A stretch of 64,000 nt of DNA from Flavimaribacter sediminis (GTDB lineage: Bacteria; Pseudomonadota; Alphaproteobacteria; Rhizobiales; Rhizobiaceae). Both the position numbers and the translations under genes were made by a program. This document shows, in pieces, positions 16,616 through 24,908 of the stretch. The stretch covers positions 1,364,001 through 1,428,000 of the forward strand of contig NZ_JAICBX010000002.1 of NCBI RefSeq assembly GCF_019492055.1, given 5' to 3'. The stretch's first letter is position 1; each line of letters starts with the position of its first letter. The notes under the pieces are model-generated. The model searched no databases and was not told the DNA's origin. It saw only the letters and a list, made by a program, of their open reading frames with translations.

Positions 16616-17467
16616 ATGATCGAAAAACTCAGATATGTTCGCCTTGGCGTGACCGATCCGGCCGCCATGAACGACTTTGTTACCCGGATCGTCGGCCTGC
16701 AGCCGATCGAGTCGCCGGACGGACTGTCGCTGTACCGTTCCGATAATCGCGACCACTCGCTCGTGGTCTATCCTGCGGATCGGAACGAACAGACGCTGGC
16801 GCTGGAGGTTCGCGATACCCGCACACTGGATGAGGCGGTTTCGCGTCTGGAGGGGGCAGGCTACAGCGTCTCGCGCGGCAGCGACGAGGAAGCCGCCGCG
16901 CGGCGCTGCAAGACCTTCGCCCATTTTTCCATTCGCGGCGTGGTTCGCATTGAGCTCGTTGTGCGCCCCCGCGATACGGGCTGGCGCTATTTCGGAACGC
17001 GTGACGCGGGCATTGTGGAATTCTTCGGCGTGACCTTTGCCTCGACCGATCCTGAAAGCGACATAAAATTGTGGACCGGGATACTGGGCGGAAAGGTTGC
17101 CGACTATATCGGCGAGGGGGCCTATATCGCGCTCGACGATCAGCATCACCGCATCACCATCCTGCCGTCCGATCATGATGGCCTGCTGGAGATCCAGTAC
17201 AAAGTGGAGGCGCTGCATCAGCTCATGCAGAACAGCTATTACCTGCAATCGGCGCAGGTCGGCGTGGCTCACGGGCCGGGTCGCCGGCCGGCCTCCGGCG
17301 AGGCTTTCCTGAGCTTCAGGAGCCCGGACAGCGTATTGTTCTGTTACACGGCCGAGGGCGAGGAACGCCCCTTAGCCGAGGACTATCTGCCGAGACAGTT
17401 CCCGCACGCGCCGCAATCCTATTGTGCGTGGGGAAGCGTCGCCAACATTCCCGAATATTGCGGCTAA
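16616..17467 (+). CDS. VOC-superfamily extradiol dioxygenase homologue lacking metal ligands
   Basis: A 283-residue two-domain VOC protein clearly related to the next gene (shared RIELVVRP, GTRDAGI, GPGR, and FCYT/FEYS region). Aligned to it, the three Fe(II) ligands of type I extradiol dioxygenases are replaced: His140 by Gly138 (EFFGVTF), His197 by Tyr195 (IQYKV), Glu245 by Cys243 (LFCYTAEG). The second-shell His226 is Arg224. Only the HH pair in DDQHHRITIL remains. The reading frame is full length with a good start (16616, after CTGGAG), so it is probably a maintained non-oxygenase partner or a protein with another role, not a decaying pseudogene. Confidence 0.85.
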   Translation: MIEKLRYVRLGVTDPAAMNDFVTRIVGLQPIESPDGLSLYRSDNRDHSLVVYPADRNEQTLALEVRDTRTLDEAVSRLEGAGYSVSRGSDEEAAARRCKTFAHFSIRGVVRIELVVRPRDTGWRYFGTRDAGIVEFFGVTFASTDPESDIKLWTGILGGKVADYIGEGAYIALDDQHHRITILPSDHDGLLEIQYKVEALHQLMQNSYYLQSAQVGVAHGPGRRPASGEAFLSFRSPDSVLFCYTAEGEERPLAEDYLPRQFPHAPQSYCAWGSVANIPEYCG

Positions 17468-17497
17468 CGATACCAAACCCTGTTTGAGGAGACGGAG

Positions 17498-18355
17498 ATG
17501 ATCAAGCTTCAGGATGTCTGTTACGTCAGAATGGGTACGCGCGATATGGAAGGCGCGGAGTTCTTCGCCAACGATTATCTGGGCCTTGAGGTCGACGATC
17601 GCACCAAGGGCGGGGTCTATTTCAAATCCGACGAGCGGGCACACACCTTGTGTTATTTCGAAGGCGATCCCGCCGACCAGGCAGTCGCTTTCGTCGTCGC
17701 CTCCGATGCCGAACTGGACCAGGCCGCGGCATCGCTTGAAGGCATGAAGCACGAGGTTCATGTCGGGACACCGGAAGAAGCCTCGCTGCGCAAGGTGAAA
17801 TCCTTCATCGCGTTCAACGACCCGACGGGCAATCGCATCGAACTCGTCGTACGCCCGGAACATTCCGGCCGGCGTTACCACGGCACGCGCGACGCTGGCA
17901 TTACCGGCTTCTCACATGTCGGTTTGTGCACGACCGACGCGGCGCGAGACGAGGCGTTCTGGACGGAAGTCTGCAATGCGCGCGTCAGCGACCGGATCGG
18001 CGATGCGCCTCTGCTCCGGATCGACGAAGTGCATCACTCGATCGCGCTGTTCCCGACCAACCGGGCCGGCATCCAGCACATCAATCACCAGGTTGCCACC
18101 GCCGACGACGTGCAGCGCTCCTACAATTTTCTGTCGGAGAAAGGCGTGAAGATGGTCTTCGGACCGGGTCGCCACGTCACATCGATGGCGAAGTTCCTCT
18201 ATTTCGAGGGGCCGGACGGCATGGTGTTCGAGTATTCCTCCGGCGTGGAGAGTATCGCCGACGAGCTTCTCTACCGCGAGCGCCAGTTCCCGGCAGACCC
18301 AACGGGGTTTTGCGGCTGGGGTTCCAAGCCGGACATCAAGGAATTCAAGAACTGA
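17498..18355 (+). CDS. Type I extradiol (VOC) ring-cleavage dioxygenase
   Basis: A 285-residue two-domain VOC protein. The C-terminal domain keeps the full 2-His-1-Glu facial triad: His140 (GFSHVGL), His197 (HINHQV) and Glu245 (MVFEYSS), plus the catalytic His180 (EVHHSIAL) and His226 (GPGRH). It should open a catechol-type ring next to a hydroxyl with O2 and Fe(II). A GAGGAGACGGAG ribosome site precedes the ATG, 30 bases after the ligand-less homologue, so the two may form a heteromer. The C-terminal FCGWGSKPDI tail is shared with its neighbour. The substrate is inferred as a substituted catechol. Confidence 0.87.
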   Translation: MIKLQDVCYVRMGTRDMEGAEFFANDYLGLEVDDRTKGGVYFKSDERAHTLCYFEGDPADQAVAFVVASDAELDQAAASLEGMKHEVHVGTPEEASLRKVKSFIAFNDPTGNRIELVVRPEHSGRRYHGTRDAGITGFSHVGLCTTDAARDEAFWTEVCNARVSDRIGDAPLLRIDEVHHSIALFPTNRAGIQHINHQVATADDVQRSYNFLSEKGVKMVFGPGRHVTSMAKFLYFEGPDGMVFEYSSGVESIADELLYRERQFPADPTGFCGWGSKPDIKEFKN

Positions 18356-18412
18356 CATGGGGAGATCGGCGCCGCCGCTACGGGCCGCCGGTCAATTGAG
18401 GGAGGAGTAGCA

Positions 18413-19288
18413 ATGTTTCTGAGCATGATCTTTTCGTTGAAGAAGCGGCCGGGTATACCGCTCGATGTCTTCTACACCTACTGGGTCAACGCACATGCCG
18501 CGCAGATCGCCGCCCGGCTGCCGGGTATCGACCATCTCTGGCTGCACGAGATCTCCTACGAGGACGGGCAGGTCTGGCCACACACGGAAGGGGTGGGTTT
18601 CCATCTTGTCGAGGAAGACCGTTTCGAGGGCGTGCCCGAGCCGTGCTTCGAAAGCGAGGAGCACCTCAACCAGTTCCTCGGTGCGATGGAGCCTCTGATG
18701 ACGGACGAGGCCAACATCTTCGAGGAAACGGTTGCCTATCCCTCGGTCGGCGACAATTCGAAGACCTACAAGGACGAGACGCCGGCATCGTTCCGTGCGC
18801 CGCGGCTGCTGAAGTTCATGCTTTTCATCTGCAAGAACGACGGTGTGAGCCTTGAGGATTTCCGCAGCTACATGTCCGGCGATCTTGCGCCGGCGCTCGC
18901 CGGTTGCACGGAGGTGAAGAAGCTGAGGATGCATCTGCTCGAACCGTTCGATCCGAATTCGCAGATGGCCGATGCGAGCGCGGTCTCCGCGCTGGCGCCG
19001 CCAAACAGGCGGTTCGATGCCTCCATCGAGATCGCCTTCGAAAACGGGCTGGATCTGGCGCGCTTCACGAAGAGCGCGGCCTGGGCGGGTGGCGCGGAAA
19101 AGCGCGCCAAATTCATGTCAGCCTGTTACGCCTTCAAGGTCAACGCGACCCATAATCTGAAACGTGACGGCGGGTTGACCTTCGAGGGATTGCGCACGCC
19201 CATCATCGCGCGTTCCATCGAGGAGGTGACGGCAATCTCCCAGTTCAACGATTCCGTCATGGCCTTGCAAACGACAGGATCGAATTGA
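18413..19288 (+). CDS. EthD-domain (dimeric alpha-beta barrel) protein
   Basis: A 291-residue protein with two related halves. The first begins MFLSMIFSLKKRPGIPLDVFYTYWVNAHA, an EthD/dabb-type opening, and the second begins LLKFMLFICKNDGVSLEDF, which is a repeat of the same unit. EthD-like barrels in catabolic clusters act as small dehydratases, isomerases or accessory proteins. It follows the extradiol dioxygenase by 57 bases with a GGAGGAG ribosome site and its stop overlaps the next gene. The reaction is not predictable from the sequence; an isomerisation or tautomerisation step missing from this cluster is one possibility. Confidence 0.7.
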   Translation: MFLSMIFSLKKRPGIPLDVFYTYWVNAHAAQIAARLPGIDHLWLHEISYEDGQVWPHTEGVGFHLVEEDRFEGVPEPCFESEEHLNQFLGAMEPLMTDEANIFEETVAYPSVGDNSKTYKDETPASFRAPRLLKFMLFICKNDGVSLEDFRSYMSGDLAPALAGCTEVKKLRMHLLEPFDPNSQMADASAVSALAPPNRRFDASIEIAFENGLDLARFTKSAAWAGGAEKRAKFMSACYAFKVNATHNLKRDGGLTFEGLRTPIIARSIEEVTAISQFNDSVMALQTTGSN

Positions 19289-19983
19289 ACTTGAACGGAT
19301 CGACACAGCTATCGATGAACGATCTTGAACGGCTCGTGCGGCTCGCCGCGCGGGCCGTTGGCCGTCACGGGCTGGCCCACGCCTATGGCCATTGCTCGGC
19401 GCGGATCGATGCCGAAAGATTTCTCGTCTGTACGCCAGTGCCGATGGGACACATGCCGACGGATGCGCACGGCACGGTGGTGCCACTCGACGGCCCGCTT
19501 CCCGACGGGGTGCTGGGCGAAGTGCGCGTTCATCGCGAAATCTATCTCCGACGCCCGGAAGTCGGTGGCATCGTTCGCTCGATGCCGCCGAAAATCATGA
19601 GCCTTTCCACACTCGGCAAAACGCCGCGGCCCCGTCATGGTTTCGGCAGCTATTTCTTCCCTTCGATCCCGATGTGGGACAGCCCGCTTTTGATCCGCGA
19701 CGATGAGAAAGCGGCCGCGCTTGCAGAGCAAATGTCAGACCGTCCTGCCATCGTCATGCGCGGCAACGGTCTCGTCACTGCCGGTGAAAGTCTCGAAGAG
19801 GCTGTGGTTCTGTCCTGGTACGCCGAGGATGCTGCGCGCATCGAGCTTGATGTGCTGGCCTCAGGCGGAGGCGAAGGCGGGCCGATGATCACTCGGGAAG
19901 AGGCCCAGGCGCGGGCCACCTGGTCGGGCCGCATTCTCGAGCGGATGTGGGACTATCTGACTTTCGGTGACACGGAAATCTGA
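19285..19983 (+). CDS. Class II aldolase/adducin-fold protein without zinc histidines
   Basis: A 232-residue class II aldolase/adducin-fold protein. It keeps AYGHCSARID (the GNxSxR-like loop) and the catalytic Glu position in GEVRVHREIYLRRP. The three zinc His of fuculose aldolase are gone: the VVHxH motif is IVRSMP, and the NHG motif is GNGLVT. The family includes decarboxylases of ring-cleavage products, but without zinc ligands the usual chemistry is doubtful. The frame opens with TTG at 19285, overlapping the previous stop; ATG at 19315 is the alternative. It ends the operon starting at 15116. Its full length and coupling suggest it is functional. Confidence 0.75.
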   Translation: MNLNGSTQLSMNDLERLVRLAARAVGRHGLAHAYGHCSARIDAERFLVCTPVPMGHMPTDAHGTVVPLDGPLPDGVLGEVRVHREIYLRRPEVGGIVRSMPPKIMSLSTLGKTPRPRHGFGSYFFPSIPMWDSPLLIRDDEKAAALAEQMSDRPAIVMRGNGLVTAGESLEEAVVLSWYAEDAARIELDVLASGGGEGGPMITREEAQARATWSGRILERMWDYLTFGDTEI

Positions 19984-20099
19984 TCACGGGTTCAGCCGGA
20001 TTCTATCAGTTCGGGCAAGGCCGGATGGCTGCGGATCTTCTCGCAATCGACTGGAACATGGTTCCCTCCCTGGAAACGAAGGCCTCCAAACCGTTTTAG

Positions 20100-20129
20100 G
20101 CCGCACCGGCTAATCATCGCCGGCGCGGC
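20100..20129. terminator. Hairpin between convergent genes
   Basis: GCCGCACCGGC (20100-20110) pairs with GCCGGCGCGGC (20119-20129), 11 bp with one mismatch and an 8-base loop. It lies between the class II aldolase operon and the convergent gene at 20140-20973. No T-run follows on either strand. Confidence 0.5.
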
Positions 20130-20139
20130 TGTTTCGGGC

Positions 20140-20973
20140 CTATTCGGCTGGTTCCGCCTCAGCTGCCGCCGGCGCGTAGATCGGTGCGACGTCGATAAAG
20201 ACCCGCAATTCGGCGACCTTGTCGCCAGCCGGCTTGACGATCGAGACGCAGGGCAGCACGACATGGCTGCCGTCAAGGCGCGTATAGTCGACCGCAAGTT
20301 CGAGGACGGTCTCGTTCTGGTGGTCCCAGCGGTTGACGATGGTGTGGCTCAGTCCGCCTATGGTCGACCAGAACTGGCCGATGGCGCCGGCAATCTGCTC
20401 GGGACCCTCGGCCGCCGGGAAATTGGCGAAGAAGACCTTGCAATTGTCAGTGTGCATCGCCTTGAAGGCCGGCATGTCCATCGAATCGACGGTTTCGTAA
20501 TACCGCTTGAGCAGCGCGTCGCGGTCACCCTTCAGCCGGCGGATGGCGGCAAGTGTCGCATCGACGGCCTTCAGGTAATCCTTCTCGACGGTCTCGCCAT
20601 ACGCCTTTTCTGCCGGGCTGCCGTCTTTCTCGCCGGCGAGGGTCAGCTTGAAGGAGAAGCGCAGGCCAAGGCCGTCCTCGTCTTCCTCGATATTGTTCAA
20701 GATGGTGCCGAGCACCGAACCATCGAGGCGAACGAACTCAACCTGCTGCTCGGGAGTGAGTGTGACGCGCTCATGGCAGCGTTCGCCGCGAAACTCGATT
20801 TCGCGCACCAGAACATTCTTGCCCTCGCGGCTCTTGACCTCGCAATGGGTCATCGCGGGTACGAAGGGCAGGGCGTTGTCTGCCTTCATCACGAGCCCCT
20901 GCCAGACATCGGAGCGCGTGAGTACCGGTTGTCCCGGTTCATTGATGGGAATTTGTCTGCTGACTTCTATCAT
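20140..20973 (-). CDS. DUF1857 (AtaL-like SRPBCC) - SnoaL/NTF2-like fusion protein
   Basis: A 277-residue two-domain protein. Residues 1-140 match the DUF1857/AtaL-like pattern: SRQIPINEPGQPVLTRSDVW, LPFVPAMTHCEV, REIEFRGERCHERVTL and FKLTLAG. After a helical linker, residues about 155-265 form an NTF2/SnoaL-like domain (LLKRYYETVDSMDMPAFKAM, then FWSTIGGLSHTIVNRW and LAVDYTRLDGSHVVLP). Both folds bind hydrophobic small molecules. The ATG at 20973 follows AGGAGG. It is divergent from the TetR gene at 21324, with a TetR-type palindrome between them. I know no fixed function for this fusion; ligand sequestration or isomerisation of a ring-cleavage product is a guess. Confidence 0.7.
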   Translation of the reverse strand: MIEVSRQIPINEPGQPVLTRSDVWQGLVMKADNALPFVPAMTHCEVKSREGKNVLVREIEFRGERCHERVTLTPEQQVEFVRLDGSVLGTILNNIEEDEDGLGLRFSFKLTLAGEKDGSPAEKAYGETVEKDYLKAVDATLAAIRRLKGDRDALLKRYYETVDSMDMPAFKAMHTDNCKVFFANFPAAEGPEQIAGAIGQFWSTIGGLSHTIVNRWDHQNETVLELAVDYTRLDGSHVVLPCVSIVKPAGDKVAELRVFIDVAPIYAPAAAEAEPAE

Positions 20974-21187
20974 TTGGTCCTCCTGTCCAAAACCAGCCAA
21001 CCGGGCCGCGCCCTCCGTGTCGGATTGCGGGTACCTGGCGTCTTCCTTTTTCAGGGGGCCGAAACACGATCTCGGGACAGTTCAATGCCGAGGCAAAGGT
21101 TTTCCATGCCCGGACGCGGTTGCGGCCGGGGCAGTATTCGAGATGTGAATTGTCCTCCCTTTACGGACAGAAGCGAGCATGCGCAGA

Positions 21188-21210
21188 CTGTACCGTAACG
21201 TATGGTACAG
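21188..21210. promoter_or_regulatory. TetR-type operator between DUF1857-SnoaL and TetR genes
   Basis: CTGTACC (21188-21194) and GGTACAG (21204-21210) form perfect arms around nine bases containing GTAACGTA, the 8-mer shared with the sites at 22125 and 24942. It sits 114 bases before the TetR start and 215 bases before the divergent start, so it may control both. Confidence 0.6.
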
Positions 21211-21323
21211 TAATTTCTTGGAGGCACGCTGTCAAAAGAATCTTTGATTATCGAACCGAATTATCGCAAATAGGCAATTCCCGTGCGCGTGGAGACGGCC
21301 GGGGCGGGCTGGCCAGGGAGTGC

Positions 21324-22001
21324 ATGTTGTCACCGGATGATGCCGTATTGCGTGAGACCGAAGCCAATATCGATGACATCGAGTTGGACCGGCCGGCTGC
21401 GCGCGAAAGCAAACGTGACCGGATTATCCGGATCGCGGGTGATCTCTTCCTGGAGAAGGGCTACGACAATCTGACCATCAATGAAATCATCGAGGCGACC
21501 GGCGGTTCCAAGGGGACGATCTATTCGAAGTTCGGCAACAAGGAGAAACTGCTCGAGGCGGTTGTGGACAAGATGTGCCGCGATGTCACTATCCGTATCG
21601 AGATTTCGCGCACGGGAACGCTCGAAGACCAGCTCACTCGGATCGGTCACAGCTTCTTGAAACGGGTTCTTTCGCCTGAAATTCTGAGGTTTCACCGCCT
21701 GATGACGTCGATCGGCCGTCAGTTTCCCGAGGCCGGTCGACTGTTCTATGATACCGGACCGCGCCAGGCCTGCGGTATCATCGCGTCCTGGATTGCCCAT
21801 TGCCAGGAAACGGGATCCATCCGGGACGACGAGGATCCCTTCCATCTCGCCATTCTTTTCCATGACATGCTGATCGGCGATCAGATGCTGAAATGGCTGA
21901 CTTCCGCCGTCGACGAAGAGACGCGCGTCAAGCGGATCGACGACACGGTCCGGCTGGCCGTGAAGCTCTTCCTCCAGGGCTGCGCGGTCTCTGCGAAGTA
22001 G
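21324..22001 (+). CDS. TetR/AcrR-family regulator (paralogue 1)
   Basis: A 225-residue TetR-family protein. The helix-turn-helix covers about residues 35-80 (DRIIRIAGDLFLEKGYDNLT, then EATGGSKGTIYSKFGNKE). The C-terminal half has LEDQLTRIGHSF, LSPEILRFHRLMTSIGRQFP and HDMLIGDQMLKWL, all matched in the regulator at 24173-24865, so the two are paralogues. I place the start at 21324, because the longer frame upstream would run through the operator at 21188-21210. It precedes the flavin monooxygenase gene, whose promoter holds a related palindrome. Confidence 0.87.
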   Translation: MLSPDDAVLRETEANIDDIELDRPAARESKRDRIIRIAGDLFLEKGYDNLTINEIIEATGGSKGTIYSKFGNKEKLLEAVVDKMCRDVTIRIEISRTGTLEDQLTRIGHSFLKRVLSPEILRFHRLMTSIGRQFPEAGRLFYDTGPRQACGIIASWIAHCQETGSIRDDEDPFHLAILFHDMLIGDQMLKWLTSAVDEETRVKRIDDTVRLAVKLFLQGCAVSAK

Positions 22002-22088
22002 CTGCTGCTTTCAACATCATCGACATCGTTGTTCTGCGCTCTCCCGCGCGTCGTGCCACGGGAATCGCTGTTGCCCGGTAACTAGGAT

Positions 22089-22138
22089 TTGACAGGGCTG
22101 CGATATGCTGCCACATTCAAAACTGTAACGTACGTTAC
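22089..22138 (+). promoter_or_regulatory. Promoter of monooxygenase gene with TetR-type operator
   Basis: TTGACA at 22089-22094 is followed after 17 bases by a weak -10 (CACATT, 22112-22117). The perfect 14-bp palindrome GTAACGTACGTTAC (22125-22138) lies just downstream, where a bound repressor would block initiation. The monooxygenase ATG is at 22155. Confidence 0.6.
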
Positions 22139-22154
22139 GGTATTGGAGGAGACC

Positions 22155-23378
22155 ATGAACGCCAACGCTACAGAATTAAAGGTTGCGCCCACGACCGATG
22201 AACGGCCTGCATTTGAAGACATTCTGAATCGCGTGAAGGAACTCGGCCCGGGCATTGCTGCCCGCGCGCAAGATGCCGAGCATGCCAGGAGGGTGCCGGT
22301 CGAGACGATGGAAGAATTGCGTGAGACCGGCCTTTTCAAGGTGATGCAGCCGGCGCGCTTCGGCGGCTACGAATACGGTCCGTCCGCGCTGGCGCGTGTC
22401 GGCTTCGAACTGGGCCGTCATTGCGGCAGCACGGGATGGTGCGGCACGCTCGCCGTATGCTTCGGCTGGATGACTTCGTTTTTCCCGCTCGAGGCCCAGC
22501 AGGAAGTCTGGGACAATCCCGACAATCTGCTCGCAGTGTCCTATCTACCGTCGCCGAAGGTGACGGTGGTCGACGGGGGATACACGATCGAGGGAAGCTG
22601 GCCGTGGGCGAGCGGTGTTGACAGCGCAACTTGGCTGATCCTCGCTGGCCTCATCCCGAACAAGGAAGGTCCGCCGACGCTTGCCTGGTTCCTGGCGCCA
22701 GTCAAGGATGTCGTTGTCGATCACAACAGCTGGAACGTCGCCGGACTTCAGGGCACTGGTTCAAAAACGGTAGCGATCACCGATCCCGTTTTCGTGCCGG
22801 CCCATCGCGTCGTGCCGCTCGGCGCCATCATGTCGGGCAAAGTGCCGGGGCTCGAAGTTCCCAACAACGAACAGGCGCGCTACACCTATCCGACTTTCGG
22901 GCCGACTGCGCTGGTTTCGCCCATCGTCGGCATGGCGCAGGGCGCACTTGACGCCTTCACCGAGGTCGCCACCGGTGCCACGCGCATGGCGCGACCGGGC
23001 GTGTTCGTGAAAGTTGCCGAATCCGCGCTGATACAGCGCCTAGTCGGTCAGAACGCGGCGCGCATCGATGCCGCCCGCACGTTGATGACAACCAGTCTGG
23101 AGGAGGGCGAGGCGGTCATCGAGGCTGGTGGCGCGCTCACAATCGAACAGCGGGTCAGAATTCGCCGCAATCACGGCTTTGCGTCCCGGACCTCGGCGGA
23201 AGCGGCGAATGAAATCTTCAACAAGTCTGGCGCGCAGGCGGCCGACGACAGCCTGAAGGTGCAGCGCTTCTGGCGCGACGCCAATGCCGCGGCCCTTCAT
23301 TCCAGCATTGATTACGACATGTTGGTCGAGATGTACGGCACCCAGCAATTGGGTCTGGATCCCGTCGGCATCTTCTAG
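22155..23378 (+). CDS. Two-component flavin-dependent monooxygenase, oxygenase subunit (acyl-CoA dehydrogenase fold)
   Basis: A 407-residue protein of the acyl-CoA dehydrogenase-like group D flavin monooxygenases (HsaA, HpaH-C2 and PheA-like phenol hydroxylases). Supporting segments are PVETMEELRETGLFKVMQPA, RFGGYEYGPSALARVGFELG, STGWCGTLAVCFGW, the beta-domain GYTIEGSWPWASGVDSATW and the C-terminal helix RFWRDANAAALHSSIDYD. Such enzymes add an ortho hydroxyl to a phenol using reduced flavin from a separate reductase, which is encoded nearby at 23483-24040. The product would be the catechol opened by the local extradiol enzymes. The ATG follows GGAGGA. Confidence 0.87.
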   Translation: MNANATELKVAPTTDERPAFEDILNRVKELGPGIAARAQDAEHARRVPVETMEELRETGLFKVMQPARFGGYEYGPSALARVGFELGRHCGSTGWCGTLAVCFGWMTSFFPLEAQQEVWDNPDNLLAVSYLPSPKVTVVDGGYTIEGSWPWASGVDSATWLILAGLIPNKEGPPTLAWFLAPVKDVVVDHNSWNVAGLQGTGSKTVAITDPVFVPAHRVVPLGAIMSGKVPGLEVPNNEQARYTYPTFGPTALVSPIVGMAQGALDAFTEVATGATRMARPGVFVKVAESALIQRLVGQNAARIDAARTLMTTSLEEGEAVIEAGGALTIEQRVRIRRNHGFASRTSAEAANEIFNKSGAQAADDSLKVQRFWRDANAAALHSSIDYDMLVEMYGTQQLGLDPVGIF

Positions 23379-23482
23379 GGCGGTTCACCAGCCGACATCA
23401 TATCCGGGCGGCAGCAATGCCGCCCGGTTTCGTTTTGGCGCTTTGTTACGATGGACAGATGAGAAGGTGGGGCAAACAGCGA

Positions 23483-24040
23483 TCAGAAATAGAGATCGAA
23501 TTCTGTCTTGCCGACTGGTGACGGCTTGCGATCGGCGGCTGGTTCCGAGACGTGATAGCAGGCATCGGAATAAAGCAGCGGGCGGGTGCCTTCATCGACC
23601 CGGGCGCGATCGACCTGGCCGACGAAAATCGTATGCGTGCCATAAGGCACCGCCGCCATGCGGGTGCAGACCACATTGGCGTGCGCCGACTTAAGGATCA
23701 TCATGCCGGCCGGGTCCCGTTCCCAATTGCCGGTTGTGAACCGCTCTTCGGGCGCCACCTTGCCACTGAAGGCATCGGAGACCTCCGGATGGGACGCCGT
23801 CAGCACATTGACGGCAAAACGCGGTTGGTCGAGCAACATGGAATGCAGCCGCGAGCGGTTGTTCAGGCAAACCATCAGCGATGGCGGGTCCATGGAAACG
23901 GACGTTACCGCCGTAACCGTCATGCCATGATCACGCGTGTCGTCACTGGCAGTGACAACGGTGACCGTCGCAGGAAATTTCCGCATGGTCATGCGGAACT
24001 GCGAACCTACAGAATTTTCATCGATTTGCGTGGTATTCAT
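23483..24040 (-). CDS. Flavin reductase (HpaC/HsaB-like), monooxygenase partner
   Basis: A 185-residue flavin_reduct-domain protein. Family features are FRMTMRKFPATVTVVTA, GMTVTAVTSVSMDPPSLMVCL (in part: TAVTSVSMDPPSL), RFAVNVLTASHPEVSDAFSG and YGTHTIFVGQV. It reduces FMN or FAD with NAD(P)H and passes it to the oxygenase at 22155-23378. It is convergent with that gene rather than in an operon with it. I start it at 24040 after AGGATTAG; an upstream ATG at 24073 would place the start before the promoter -10. Its promoter carries ATTATCGATAAT. Confidence 0.87.
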   Translation of the reverse strand: MNTTQIDENSVGSQFRMTMRKFPATVTVVTASDDTRDHGMTVTAVTSVSMDPPSLMVCLNNRSRLHSMLLDQPRFAVNVLTASHPEVSDAFSGKVAPEERFTTGNWERDPAGMMILKSAHANVVCTRMAAVPYGTHTIFVGQVDRARVDEGTRPLLYSDACYHVSEPAADRKPSPVGKTEFDLYF

Positions 24041-24053
24041 CGCTAATCCTAAC

Positions 24054-24089
24054 ATTATCGATAATACCAGCAAGAACTATCCCTGTCTA
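24054..24089 (-). promoter_or_regulatory. Flavin reductase promoter with perfect ATTATCGATAAT operator
   Basis: On the reverse strand TAGACA (24084-24089) and TATTAT (24061-24066) are 17 bases apart. The perfect 12-bp palindrome ATTATCGATAAT (24054-24065) covers the -10. The gene's ATG is 14 bases further down. Confidence 0.65.
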
Positions 24090-24172
24090 TTTCAAAACCG
24101 GTCAGGATTTTCAATCCTGGTGGATCGCCGGCTGCTCGGCCTGGTCGATCCAATTCCGGGGGAAGGCGCTGG

Positions 24173-24865
24173 TTAGCGTGCTGCACAGCCGCGCAGAAAC
24201 AGGCGTGCGGCGGCGGCCACGCGGCGTGCGATTTCGTCGGCACCCGGAATGGCGCGGTCGCTGGTCAGCATGGCCAGCTGAAAATCACCGATCAGCATGT
24301 CGAGAAACAGGGTGGCGAGTTCCTGCGGGTCGCCAGGCGCCAGTTCGCCCATGCGTTGATGGCGTTCGACCCATTGCGCGGCGTGGCGATAGGCATTCTT
24401 CGGCCCTGCGTCGAAGAACAGCTTGGTGGTGCCAGGAAAAGTCTTTCCCATGGAGACCATCAGTCGGTGGAGTTCGAGGATTTCCGGCTGCAGGATCATG
24501 CCCAGGAAAGAACAGCCCATTGCATTGAGCTGATCTTCAACCGTCCCGACCTCCTCTGGTTCAAACGACACGCTCGCCACATGCGCCATCTGCCGGACAA
24601 CCTCGACGAACAGGCCCTCCTTGTTGCCGAAGAGATGATAGATCGTGGCCTTCGATCCGCCCGCCGCCTCGATGATGTCGTTCATCGATACGTTGTCGTA
24701 GCCCTTGTCCAGGAAGAGATGTGCGGAGAGGCTGATAATGCGCTCGCGGCGCTCATCCTGACTGAGATTGCGGGGTGTGCGTGCCGAAGATTGCCGGTCG
24801 CGGGAACGGTTATTGCTGGGGCTGGTTGCGCCGTCGCCGGCCGAGTTGGATTCTTGCGTGGTCAT
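24173..24865 (-). CDS. TetR/AcrR-family regulator (paralogue 2)
   Basis: A 230-residue TetR-family protein. After a polar N-terminal arm of about 35 residues (rich in Ser, Arg and Asn) comes RRERIISLSAHLFLDKGYDN and EAAGGSKATIYHLFGNKEGL. The ligand domain has VEDQLNAMGCSF, LQPEILELHRLMVSMGKTFP and LDMLIGDFQLAML, closely matching the regulator at 21324-22001. The start at 24865 keeps the gene downstream of the palindrome at 24936-24954. It is divergent from the FAH-hydrolase operon. The two TetR proteins probably recognise the same or overlapping sites. Confidence 0.87.
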   Translation of the reverse strand: MTTQESNSAGDGATSPSNNRSRDRQSSARTPRNLSQDERRERIISLSAHLFLDKGYDNVSMNDIIEAAGGSKATIYHLFGNKEGLFVEVVRQMAHVASVSFEPEEVGTVEDQLNAMGCSFLGMILQPEILELHRLMVSMGKTFPGTTKLFFDAGPKNAYRHAAQWVERHQRMGELAPGDPQELATLFLDMLIGDFQLAMLTSDRAIPGADEIARRVAAAARLFLRGCAAR

Positions 24866-24908
24866 CTTTTCATTCCCGACGAATCTGCCGTCTCTTTCGA
24901 TAAATCTT

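Noticed and set aside
19311-19316. ATCGAT inside the class II aldolase start region
   Set aside because: It lies within coding sequence of a coupled operon gene and lacks the AT-rich flanks; chance occurrence is likely.
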